Assembly: GCF_014306155.1 (NCBI RefSeq)
Contig: NZ_JACRWH010000003.1
Span: 55,326-119,325 of the forward strand
Length of the DNA: 64,000 nucleotides
Origin: Holdemanella hominis
GTDB lineage: Bacteria > Bacillota_I > Bacilli_A > Erysipelotrichales > Erysipelotrichaceae
Direction: 5' to 3'
The translations under genes and the position numbers were made by a program. The notes under the pieces are model-generated. The model had not been told where the DNA came from. It made no database searches and saw nothing but the letters and a program-made list of their open reading frames with translations. How positions within the stretch are numbered: the stretch's first letter is position 1; every line of letters starts with the position of its first letter. Below, piece after piece: positions 16,368-23,226 of this stretch.

Positions 16368-16406
16368 TTTGTATACTCGTAAGTATACTACTCATGAGTA
16401 TACAAA
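16368..16406. repeat. Inverted repeat with GTATAC half-sites
   Basis: Arms TTTGTATACTC and GAGTATACAAA (11 bp, perfect) around a 17-nt loop that contains a further GTATAC. No T-run follows, so it may be a protein-binding site rather than a terminator. Position: just past the stop of 16437-17939. Confidence 0.5.
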
Positions 16407-16436
16407 TATTCAATAAGTCTTTCACTGTATTTTTCT

Positions 16437-17939
16437 TTATTCTCCCAGTTCATCCAACATATCATCTACACAATCACGATAATTTTCATCGTTATCGTAA
16501 CGATTCTCATCATAATCACCAAAATATGCATCATCACTTCCTTCATCATAAGATGAGGACGAAGAAGATGATGATGAGTTTGAACGTTGCCCCTCTTTCT
16601 TTTTATGTTTTTCTTCCCTTACCTTAAACTCATTTTGTTCAGCTTTCTGCCTACTCTCAATACGATACTGCTCCTGTGCCATATCCCATTCTGCCTCTTC
16701 CTTTTTCAAAGAAATATATCCATATCCAAACAGAAGTCCAATAATGATCAAGAAAATAATTCCACCCTTACCATTTGATGTTTCCTCCTGTTTAATAGCT
16801 ACTGAAGCCCTGCTTTGATTTGTCTTTCTAGAAGATTGACTCACATGTTCACTACAACTCTTAGGTGATTTAGTCCTTGGAGCACCACCCTGATTTACCT
16901 TTCGAACCTTTGGGAATTGTACTTTAGGCGGAGTTGTCTTCACCATTTTAGGTGGTTCAAACAACACTTTCTTATGTATATCAAGCAATCTTCTAAATAT
17001 AAAATGAGCTAACCAATTAATAAAGACATTCTCAAAATCAAACCTCATACATGTTAATACGCTAAGAAACGCAAGTAGATCATCATCAAAATATTCATCC
17101 TCACACCAAGGCTCCTCATAAAGCATTTCTTGAACCTCATCCTCTGACTTACCATCATAACGAGATATAAGCTCCTCATCACTCATATCCAAGATTTCCT
17201 TAACGCCATCCCCTACAATCTTTTTACGCGTTTCTATATCTAATTTTGACTTTTTCACAATCTTTGGCGGTGTTTCCTTCTTCTTTGAAACAGGTACATC
17301 CACACCATACTGCTGCATTACCTGTATTAACTCTTTTGTAAGTAGATATTTTTCATTAGCATGAATGTAAATTTCTTCATAAATTGGACAAAGACTACAA
17401 GCCTCTACAAACTTATCTTCCTTTAATAAAGAATCGACAGATTGAACAAACTCATACGAACTATATCCCTTAATACACTCTTCACAAATAGATGCATAAA
17501 AGTGTCTTAAGTAAATAGGAATAAATACAGAAATGTAGAAATCATTTTCTTTACATTGTTTAGAAACATCCTCAATATGCTTCTTTGTTTTACTCGAATC
17601 TAAAATCATACGATATAGAGTACTCGCCAAAGGATTGCATAATATACCAAAGTTTACATTTAAACAAGACTCTAACATCTTCTCTTTCACAAATTCAATT
17701 TCTACATTAATCTGACTTGTACTTCCCTGCATCATTAATATATGAATCTTTTCAAGACTATCTATATCACGATTCAAATTATTCGTATTCATATTTGAAA
17801 AAGAAAGTTCAATATCTTTATATTCACCACAAATTAGTTTATTCTCTACATCATTTACTAAACTTGAATACTTATCTTTACAATCATTGTAATAGTCATA
17901 CCAATCTAGAAACTCTTTTGAAATTATTATATTTTCCAT
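16437..17939 (-). CDS. Unknown single-pass membrane protein with acidic Ser-rich tail
   Basis: 500 residues, no family recognised. The N-terminal ~330 residues look helical and soluble, with many Cys and Lys/Glu residues. A basic Pro/Lys linker precedes one membrane helix (GGIIFLIIIGLLFGYGYISL) at about 392-411. The tail is charged coiled-coil-like (KKEEAEWDMAQEQYR), then nine consecutive serines, then a very acidic end (DEGSDDAYFGDYDENRYDND). It is transcribed divergently from the PLD-helicase gene 80 bp away. A sensor or anchoring function is possible but not shown. Confidence 0.75.
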   Translation of the reverse strand: MENIIISKEFLDWYDYYNDCKDKYSSLVNDVENKLICGEYKDIELSFSNMNTNNLNRDIDSLEKIHILMMQGSTSQINVEIEFVKEKMLESCLNVNFGILCNPLASTLYRMILDSSKTKKHIEDVSKQCKENDFYISVFIPIYLRHFYASICEECIKGYSSYEFVQSVDSLLKEDKFVEACSLCPIYEEIYIHANEKYLLTKELIQVMQQYGVDVPVSKKKETPPKIVKKSKLDIETRKKIVGDGVKEILDMSDEELISRYDGKSEDEVQEMLYEEPWCEDEYFDDDLLAFLSVLTCMRFDFENVFINWLAHFIFRRLLDIHKKVLFEPPKMVKTTPPKVQFPKVRKVNQGGAPRTKSPKSCSEHVSQSSRKTNQSRASVAIKQEETSNGKGGIIFLIIIGLLFGYGYISLKKEEAEWDMAQEQYRIESRQKAEQNEFKVREEKHKKKEGQRSNSSSSSSSSSYDEGSDDAYFGDYDENRYDNDENYRDCVDDMLDELGE

Positions 17940-18003
17940 TCCCTATACCTCTGGTCTTATACTGTTATTATAGCCTTTTCGATCTATGATTTCATTTTAA
18001 TGC

Positions 18004-18012
18004 TGGTATAAT
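18004..18012 (+). promoter_or_regulatory. Extended -10 promoter of the helicase gene
   Basis: TGGTATAAT with TATAAT at 18007-18012 and no good -35. Transcription would start about 7 nt downstream, at or next to the ATG at 18020, so the message appears leaderless. Confidence 0.6.
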
Positions 18013-18019
18013 GTTAGGT

Positions 18020-20863
18020 ATGAACTATCAAAATATACAGAGCGGCCTATCTACCGCATTTTTAGACAAAAATATATCTTCCAACGTATTATATCGACCT
18101 CAATTTATTTCAAACGACTATAAGAATGGAAGAAAAGCACTAAGCACCATTGAAGATGAATTATTACACTGCGACTCCTTTTTAATCAGTGTAGCCTTCA
18201 TTACGATGGGAGGAATTACCCCCTTACTTCAAACGCTTCGTACTTTAGAAGATAAAGGCATCAAAGGTAAAATTCTTACAACGGACTATTTGGCATTTAG
18301 TGATCCTAAAGCCTTAGATAAACTCGCTACATTTTCGAATATTGAACTTAAAATGTATCTAGTACCCGACTCAAAGAATGGTTTTCATACCAAGGGATAT
18401 ATCTTTCAATCCGATGAAATCTACAAGATCCTTGTGGGTTCTAGTAATATGACAAATACAGCACTTACTACAAATCGAGAATGGAATACAAAAATTGTGT
18501 CCACAAAATCCGGTGAGTTTGTATCAGAAATGTTAGATGAATTTGAAGAATTATGGAATCATCCAAATACATATTCCTACAATGCATTTATTGGTGCATA
18601 TAGAGTGCATTATGAAGAATACAAAAAGGTGAAACAAAAAGAAGACATTAAATTACCCTCTAAACAGTTGATTCCAAATTCTATGCAGCAAGCCTTTATT
18701 TCCAATCTTAGAAATCTTCGCAATGAGAATGAATCAAAGAGTTTGTTGATTTCAGCCACAGGAACAGGAAAGACGTATGCCTCAGCCTTTGCCTTACAAG
18801 ATCAGAATCCCAAGAAAGCCCTATTTTTAGTGCATAGAGAGCAGATTGCCAAACAAGCTCTTCAAAGCTACAAAAATGTATTTAAAAATACAAAGACATT
18901 TGGGCTTTTATCTGGAAACAGCAAGGATACAGATGTAGACTACTTGTTCGCAACGATGCAAACGATGTCTAAAAAAGAAGTGTATTCAAGTTTTGCCCCT
19001 GATACATTCGATACCATCATCATTGATGAGGCACATCGCATTGGAGCTAAAAGCTATCAAGAAATCATGGACTACTTTAAACCAAAGTTTTGGCTAGGAA
19101 TGAGCGCAAGCCCAGAAAGAACCGATGACTTTGATGTATATGCAGCCTTCGACCATAATATTGCCTATGAAATTCGTCTTCAACAAGCTCTAGAAGAAAA
19201 CTTATTATGTCCATTCCACTATTTTGGCATTACTGACTTTTTAACCAACGGAAACGAAACAGATTTTAATGATTTTAACTATTTAACATCCAACCAAAGA
19301 GTTGACTACATTATCGAACAAACCAATTACTATGGATATAGTGGAGAAAGAGTCAAAGGACTCATGTTTTGCAGTTCCAAGAAAGAAGCGGCTGCCCTTA
19401 GTGAAAGATTAAATCTACGAGGATATCGAACTATAGCTTTAAGTGGAGAGGATTCTCAAGAAAAAAGAGAAGATGCGATCGATCGCTTAGTATCCGATAC
19501 AAGAAGTGACTATCTACAATACATTTTAACTGTAGATATTTTTAATGAAGGTGTCGACATACCTGAAATCAATCAAGTTGTCCTATTAAGACCTACACAA
19601 TCGCCCATTGTCTTTGTCCAACAACTAGGTCGAGACCTAAGAAAATCAAAAGACAAAGAATATGTTGTCATTCTAGACTTCATTGGAAACTACAAAAACA
19701 ACTTCATGATTCCAATCGCCCTATCTGGAGATCGTTCTTACAACAAAGACAACATAAGACGCTATGTACTTGAAGGTGAAAGAATTATTCCAGGATCGAG
19801 TACGATTCACTTTGATGAAATCAGTAAGAAACAAATTTTTGCGTCGATTGACACCGCCAATTTTGCGGATATCAAGCTCATTAAGGATAGCTATAAAAAT
19901 CTAAAGAATAAACTTGGAAGAATCCCTACTCTTATGGATTTTGAAACCTATGGAGAAATTGACGTACAAAGAATTTTCGACAACAAATCACTAGGATCTT
20001 ATTACGCCTTTTTAAAGAAATATGAAAAGGATTATAAAGTAAGATTAAATGAACTTGAAGAAAACTTTATTAAGTTTATTTGTACAAAACTTGCCAATGG
20101 AAAAAGAAAGATAGAGCTTGAAACACTAAAAGATTTAATCAACGATCAAGAATATACAAATGATCTATCCCAAACAAATGTATTAAACATCTTCACCAAT
20201 GAATTTCCAACTGGATCTGGAAAGAATACGTTTAAAGATTGTATTTTTATTGAAGACAAGAAGATTTCAAAACCATTTAAGACATGTTTAGAAAACAACG
20301 AATTTAAATCCATGGTAAAAGAAATCATTGAATATGCATTGGATCAATATAATAAACATTATAAGAATACATATAAAGATACAAACTTTGTTCTTTATCA
20401 AAAATATACATACGAAGATGCCTGTCGCTTATTAAATTGGCAACACAATGAAGTTCCATTAAATATTGGCGGATACAAATATGATCAAACAACCAAAACA
20501 TTCCCTGTCTTTATCAATCATGACAAGGCAAACGACATTCAAGATACCATCAAATATGAAGATCATTTTATCAATGAAAGTCAATTGATTGCGATATCCA
20601 AATCCGGAAGAACCACAAGCAGTGATGACGTACAAAACTTCATGTACGCCAAAGAAAGAGGGATTGAAGTTCATTTGTTTGTGCGAAAGAACAAAGATGA
20701 TAAAACAAGCAAAGAATTCTATTATCTAGGCCATATGCAAGCAGAGATAGATAAGACCAAACAGTTTGTGATGCCAAACACACAAAAAACAGCCGTCGAA
20801 ATCTTATGGCAATTGGATACACCCGTAAGAGAAGACATTTATCGATACATTGTAGAGGAGTGA
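18020..20863 (+). CDS. PLD-nuclease / SF2 helicase / DUF3427 protein
   Basis: 947 residues. N-terminal phospholipase-D-type nuclease domain with HTKGYIF and VGSSNMTNTAL (HKD motif, about 120-145). SF2 helicase core: Walker A SATGTGKTYA, DEAH box IIIDEAHRIG, SMSASPERTDDF, and helicase C domain with DIFNEGVDIPE and QQLGRDLRKSKDKEY. C-terminal DUF3427-type region from about 650. The family resembles type III restriction helicases and is found in defence or repair contexts; function unproven. The ATG at 18011 overlaps the -10 box, so 18020 is chosen. A NUDIX gene follows after 4 bp. Confidence 0.9.
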   Translation: MNYQNIQSGLSTAFLDKNISSNVLYRPQFISNDYKNGRKALSTIEDELLHCDSFLISVAFITMGGITPLLQTLRTLEDKGIKGKILTTDYLAFSDPKALDKLATFSNIELKMYLVPDSKNGFHTKGYIFQSDEIYKILVGSSNMTNTALTTNREWNTKIVSTKSGEFVSEMLDEFEELWNHPNTYSYNAFIGAYRVHYEEYKKVKQKEDIKLPSKQLIPNSMQQAFISNLRNLRNENESKSLLISATGTGKTYASAFALQDQNPKKALFLVHREQIAKQALQSYKNVFKNTKTFGLLSGNSKDTDVDYLFATMQTMSKKEVYSSFAPDTFDTIIIDEAHRIGAKSYQEIMDYFKPKFWLGMSASPERTDDFDVYAAFDHNIAYEIRLQQALEENLLCPFHYFGITDFLTNGNETDFNDFNYLTSNQRVDYIIEQTNYYGYSGERVKGLMFCSSKKEAAALSERLNLRGYRTIALSGEDSQEKREDAIDRLVSDTRSDYLQYILTVDIFNEGVDIPEINQVVLLRPTQSPIVFVQQLGRDLRKSKDKEYVVILDFIGNYKNNFMIPIALSGDRSYNKDNIRRYVLEGERIIPGSSTIHFDEISKKQIFASIDTANFADIKLIKDSYKNLKNKLGRIPTLMDFETYGEIDVQRIFDNKSLGSYYAFLKKYEKDYKVRLNELEENFIKFICTKLANGKRKIELETLKDLINDQEYTNDLSQTNVLNIFTNEFPTGSGKNTFKDCIFIEDKKISKPFKTCLENNEFKSMVKEIIEYALDQYNKHYKNTYKDTNFVLYQKYTYEDACRLLNWQHNEVPLNIGGYKYDQTTKTFPVFINHDKANDIQDTIKYEDHFINESQLIAISKSGRTTSSDDVQNFMYAKERGIEVHLFVRKNKDDKTSKEFYYLGHMQAEIDKTKQFVMPNTQKTAVEILWQLDTPVREDIYRYIVEE

Positions 20864-20867
20864 TTTT

Positions 20868-21254
20868 TTGAAAACAATACACGTAGTAGCCGCCATTATT
20901 AAAGATGGAAATAAAATATTCGCCACCCAAAGAGGCTATGGCGAATTCAAAGACGGATGGGAATTTCCTGGAGGAAAAGTTGAACCGGATGAAACAAGTA
21001 GACAAGCCATTGTTCGTGAAATCAAAGAAGAATTAGATACAACCATTCAAGTCGAAGAATACTTTGATACAGTCGAATATGACTATCCAAACTTCCACCT
21101 ATCCATGGAATGTTTCATTTGTACGATCCTTGAAGGAAATTTAACTCTATTAGAACACGAATCCGCAAAATGGCTTACTAAAGACACATTAGACTTAGTA
21201 GATTGGCTACCTGCAGATTTAGGACTAATTGCTAAATTAAAAGAAATATTATAA
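20868..21254 (+). CDS. NUDIX (MutT-like) nucleoside triphosphate pyrophosphohydrolase
   Basis: 128 residues with a NUDIX box: GGKVEPDETSRQ then AIVREIKEELDT, matching GX5EX7REUXEEXGU apart from the last glycine. The N-terminus VVAAIIKDGNKIFATQRGYG is typical of 8-oxo-dGTP-type enzymes. It begins with TTG (AGAGGAG 7-8 nt upstream), 4 bp after the helicase stop, so the two are one operon and presumably work together. Confidence 0.88.
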   Translation: MKTIHVVAAIIKDGNKIFATQRGYGEFKDGWEFPGGKVEPDETSRQAIVREIKEELDTTIQVEEYFDTVEYDYPNFHLSMECFICTILEGNLTLLEHESAKWLTKDTLDLVDWLPADLGLIAKLKEIL

Positions 21255-21280
21255 TCCCATGCAACATTTTAAAATACCTG

Positions 21281-21324
21281 AAAACGAGTATTTCACCTTT
21301 ATATAAAGAACAAATACTCGTTTT
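21281..21324 (+). terminator. Terminator of the helicase-NUDIX operon
   Basis: Arms AAAACGAGTATTT and AAATACTCGTTTT with a following T-run. Confidence 0.8.
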
Positions 21325-21391
21325 TCTTTTGCCAAACTGTCAAATAATCAACAAATTTTCAGGAATTAATAATGTTTTCACATTGAAGTTT

Positions 21392-21512
21392 TATAATGGA
21401 AATTGGCTACTGGATGTGATTGGTGGTTACCTCTTGTCAAGGAGTTTTGAAGCCTTGAATCTTGAATTCCAGGTAAGTAGATCCTTCTATTTTTTTTACA
21501 GGAAAAAAGCTT
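21392..21512 (+). promoter_or_regulatory. Promoter and leader of small-toxin copy 3
   Basis: TATAAT at 21392-21397 followed by about 109 nt of leader nearly identical to copy 2 (4857-4963). The ribosome site is weaker than in copy 2 (AGGAAAA instead of AGGAGGA). Confidence 0.55.
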
Positions 21513-21614
21513 ATGTATATATATCTACATATTGATGTTGCTATGTGCTTATTTGCCATAGTAGAAATACTAAAAGTAACATTGATTATTATAGAAAAAT
21601 GCAAAAAGCACTAA
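21513..21614 (+). CDS. 33-residue hydrophobic peptide, type I toxin-like (copy 3)
   Basis: MYIYLHIDVAMCLFAIVEIL then KVTLIIIEKCKKH. It is nearly identical to copy 2, with substitutions that keep the single hydrophobic helix and basic end. Its stop lies in a hairpin shared with an antisense transcript from the other strand. A longer upstream frame present in copy 2 is broken here by an extra T, which supports translation from this ATG only. Confidence 0.65.
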   Translation: MYIYLHIDVAMCLFAIVEILKVTLIIIEKCKKH

Positions 21615-21741
21615 TCACCACCGACAATGGAAAAAGATTAGTGCTTCAGCATTAACTTTATTTCAGAGTAACCACTGCTTTTCCAGTAGTCGTTCTCTAT
21701 ATGTATTATACAGATAAACCAAATGTATTTCCACAAGAAAA
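21597..21741. repeat. 145-bp direct repeat, left copy
   Basis: Repeats at 22406-22550 with only a few mismatches. The unit covers the last codons of the toxin gene, the hairpin and the antisense-RNA gene with its promoter. The two copies bracket the ParE/Phd genes. Confidence 0.9.
21605..21698 (-). ncRNA. Putative antisense RNA (antitoxin) to small-toxin copy 3
   Basis: Minus-strand -10 TATAAT at 21705-21710, about 94 nt of RNA ending in the hairpin with arms 21606-21616 / 21636-21646 and a TTTTT tail. It overlaps the 3' end of the toxin message. Conserved in organisation with copy 2 and duplicated at 22412-22507. Confidence 0.5.
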
Positions 21742-21763
21742 ATTCTAAATCTAAAACAATGAT

Positions 21764-22075
21764 TTATATAATTTTCTCCTGATTTTCTAATGAATGACGT
21801 ATCGACAGAACATTTATGGTTTTATTATTTTCATCTACATAATAATATAGTAAATAATTTTTGATTACCATCTTTCGGACCTCATGGAATCCTAAAAATC
21901 TATTTTTAATCATTGGATTTGATTCAGGAAAATCACACACCAAAGCAAGCCTCTCAATCAATAAAATATAGAAGCTTTTGGCAGCGTGTAAATTGCATAA
22001 ATGATTAGTCAAATAATCTAATATATTATCTAAATCTATTTGCGCTTCATCCGTAAAGAAATACTTATAAGCCAT
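21764..22075 (-). CDS. RelE/ParE-family toxin
   Basis: 103 residues: YFFTDEAQIDLDNILDYLTN at the start, AAKSFYILLIERLALVCDFP in the middle, and GFHEVRKMVIKNYLLYYYVD followed by INVLSIRHSLEN at the end, the RelE/ParE fold. Toxins of this family inhibit gyrase or cut mRNA at the ribosome. Overlaps its antitoxin gene by 11 bp, in the usual antitoxin-toxin order. Confidence 0.88.
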   Translation of the reverse strand: MAYKYFFTDEAQIDLDNILDYLTNHLCNLHAAKSFYILLIERLALVCDFPESNPMIKNRFLGFHEVRKMVIKNYLLYYYVDENNKTINVLSIRHSLENQEKII

Positions 22076-22319
22076 ACTTATCTTTCATTTCTTCCATTAC
22101 TTTTATACCATCTTTTAATTTACCAGAATACATCTGTTGCAATCCCTCATACACTGCTTTTGCTTCCTCTAATTCTTCAAAAACACTTTTATAATAGTCA
22201 ATATCCATTACCACAAGACGCCCATATCCATTTTTTGTAACAAACACCTTTCCATTATCTTTACACAACTCCTCAATATGCACTGTATTTTTTAAATCTC
22301 TCATTGGTACAATTTCCAT
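22065..22319 (-). CDS. Phd/YefM-family antitoxin
   Basis: 84 residues. The N-terminal DNA-binding part MRDLKNTVHIEELCKDNG and VFVTKNGYGRLVVMDIDYY is the Phd/YefM signature; the helical C-terminus would neutralise the toxin. It normally represses its own promoter, which here is clear: AAGGAGG ribosome site and a sigma-A promoter at 22342-22370. Confidence 0.87.
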   Translation of the reverse strand: MEIVPMRDLKNTVHIEELCKDNGKVFVTKNGYGRLVVMDIDYYKSVFEELEEAKAVYEGLQQMYSGKLKDGIKVMEEMKDKYGL

Positions 22320-22341
22320 AAAAGTACCTCCTTGTGGCTAT

Positions 22342-22370
22342 ATTATATACCTTTTATGGTCACGCATCAA
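22342..22370 (-). promoter_or_regulatory. Promoter of the Phd-ParE operon
   Basis: -35 TTGATG (22365-22370), 17-bp spacer, -10 TATAAT (22342-22347). Confidence 0.75.
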
Positions 22371-22405
22371 TAATTTGAAACTTTTTCAACAATATTACGA
22401 CTCTG

Positions 22406-22550
22406 AAATGCAAAAAGCACTAATCACCAGTGACAATGGAAAAAGATTAGTGCTTCAGCATTAACTTTATTTCAGAGTAACCACTGCTTTTCCAGTAGTC
22501 GTTCTCTATATGTATTATACAAAGAAACCGAATGTATTTCCACAAGAAAA
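22406..22550. repeat. 145-bp direct repeat, right copy (no toxin reading frame)
   Basis: Near-identical to 21597-21741 but preceded by unrelated sequence, so the antisense gene, its TATAAT (22514-22519) and hairpin are kept without a toxin gene. Confidence 0.9.
22412..22507 (-). ncRNA. Orphan copy of the antisense RNA gene
   Basis: Promoter and terminator hairpin are both intact. It could still make an RNA complementary to the copy 3 toxin message in trans. Whether it is expressed is unknown. Confidence 0.4.
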
Positions 22551-22554
22551 GCTA

Positions 22555-22650
22555 AAAATCCCATACAACATTTTATCAACATCAAAAGCATCTATTATCA
22601 TTTTATTTAAAGGCAATATTGAGATTTTCATGTGATTCAACTGTCAAATC
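22555..22650. repeat. Tandem repeat unit 1
   Basis: Begins aaaatcccatacaacatttt and ends attcaactgtcaaa. It repeats 111 bp further on (22666-22760), and a diverged relative lies at 21253-21345 after the NUDIX gene (ataatcccatgcaacatttt ... aaactgtcaaa). No coding potential seen. Confidence 0.75.
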
Positions 22651-22665
22651 AATTTCAAATCGATT

Positions 22666-22760
22666 AAAATCCCATACAACATTTTATTTATGTTAAAAGC
22701 ATCTATTTACACTTTACTTAAAGTAAATATTGAGTTTTTCATATCATTCAACTGTCGAAA
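22666..22760. repeat. Tandem repeat unit 2
   Basis: Second unit of the same repeat, with an internal imperfect hairpin around actttacttaaagt (22711-22724). Confidence 0.75.
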
Positions 22761-22781
22761 AAAAAGAATAATTCAAACGAA

Positions 22782-22937
22782 CTATCCTTTCTTTTGTTGA
22801 ATCCAATATACACTTTCTGCAACACGAACTTTCAAACCATCCATTATCATTTCTTTTTGTTGAAAGTTTGCCAAAACATTCAAGCGATTCCAGAAAGTTC
22901 TTTCGCAAGTGGATTTCCCATCAATAAAACATTCCAT
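22782..22937 (-). CDS. Small unknown protein, 51 residues
   Basis: Short open frame MECFIDGKSTCERTFWNRLN, then VLANFQQKEMIMDGLKVRVA, then ESVYWIQQKKG. No family recognised. Support for being real: a purine-rich ribosome site (GAGGGAGA) and a good sigma-A promoter directly upstream (-35 TTGTAA 22982-22987, 17-bp spacer, -10 TATGAT 22959-22964). Located between the repeat-rich toxin region and copA. Confidence 0.5.
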   Translation of the reverse strand: MECFIDGKSTCERTFWNRLNVLANFQQKEMIMDGLKVRVAESVYWIQQKKG

Positions 22938-22958
22938 TTTGCGTCTCCCTCGACGTTT

Positions 22959-22987
22959 ATCATAGAATATTCTGAATACGCTTACAA
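22959..22987 (-). promoter_or_regulatory. Promoter of the 51-residue gene
   Basis: TTGTAA, 17 bp, TATGAT on the minus strand. Confidence 0.55.
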
Positions 22988-23016
22988 GTCTTGACTTTTT
23001 TTATTTTTATGATTCT

Positions 23017-23226
23017 TTATTTTACAGAAATGACTGTATATCCTGCATTTGTCACGGCATCACTCAACATCTGATCTGTGATATTCTCTGTGCAATTTAA
23101 TGTAGCTGTTTTTTCATCTAAACTGACCACTACATCACTTACACCTTCCACTTTACTTAATGCATCCTTTACGTGTGCCACACAATGCATGCACATCATA
23201 CCATCTACTGTTACTACTTTTTTCAT
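23017..23226 (-). CDS. copZ: Predicted CopZ-like chaperone from an internal start in copA
   Basis: In-frame ATG at 23226 (MKKVVTVDGMMCMHCVAHVK) with AAGGAGG at 23235-23241, exactly 8 nt upstream. Translation from here gives a 69-residue protein with one HMA domain, the size and start of free-standing CopZ copper chaperones. The copper-binding motif is MCMHC. Separate production is inference from the ribosome site; the region is certainly translated as part of CopA. Confidence 0.55.
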   Translation of the reverse strand: MKKVVTVDGMMCMHCVAHVKDALSKVEGVSDVVVSLDEKTATLNCTENITDQMLSDAVTNAGYTVISVK

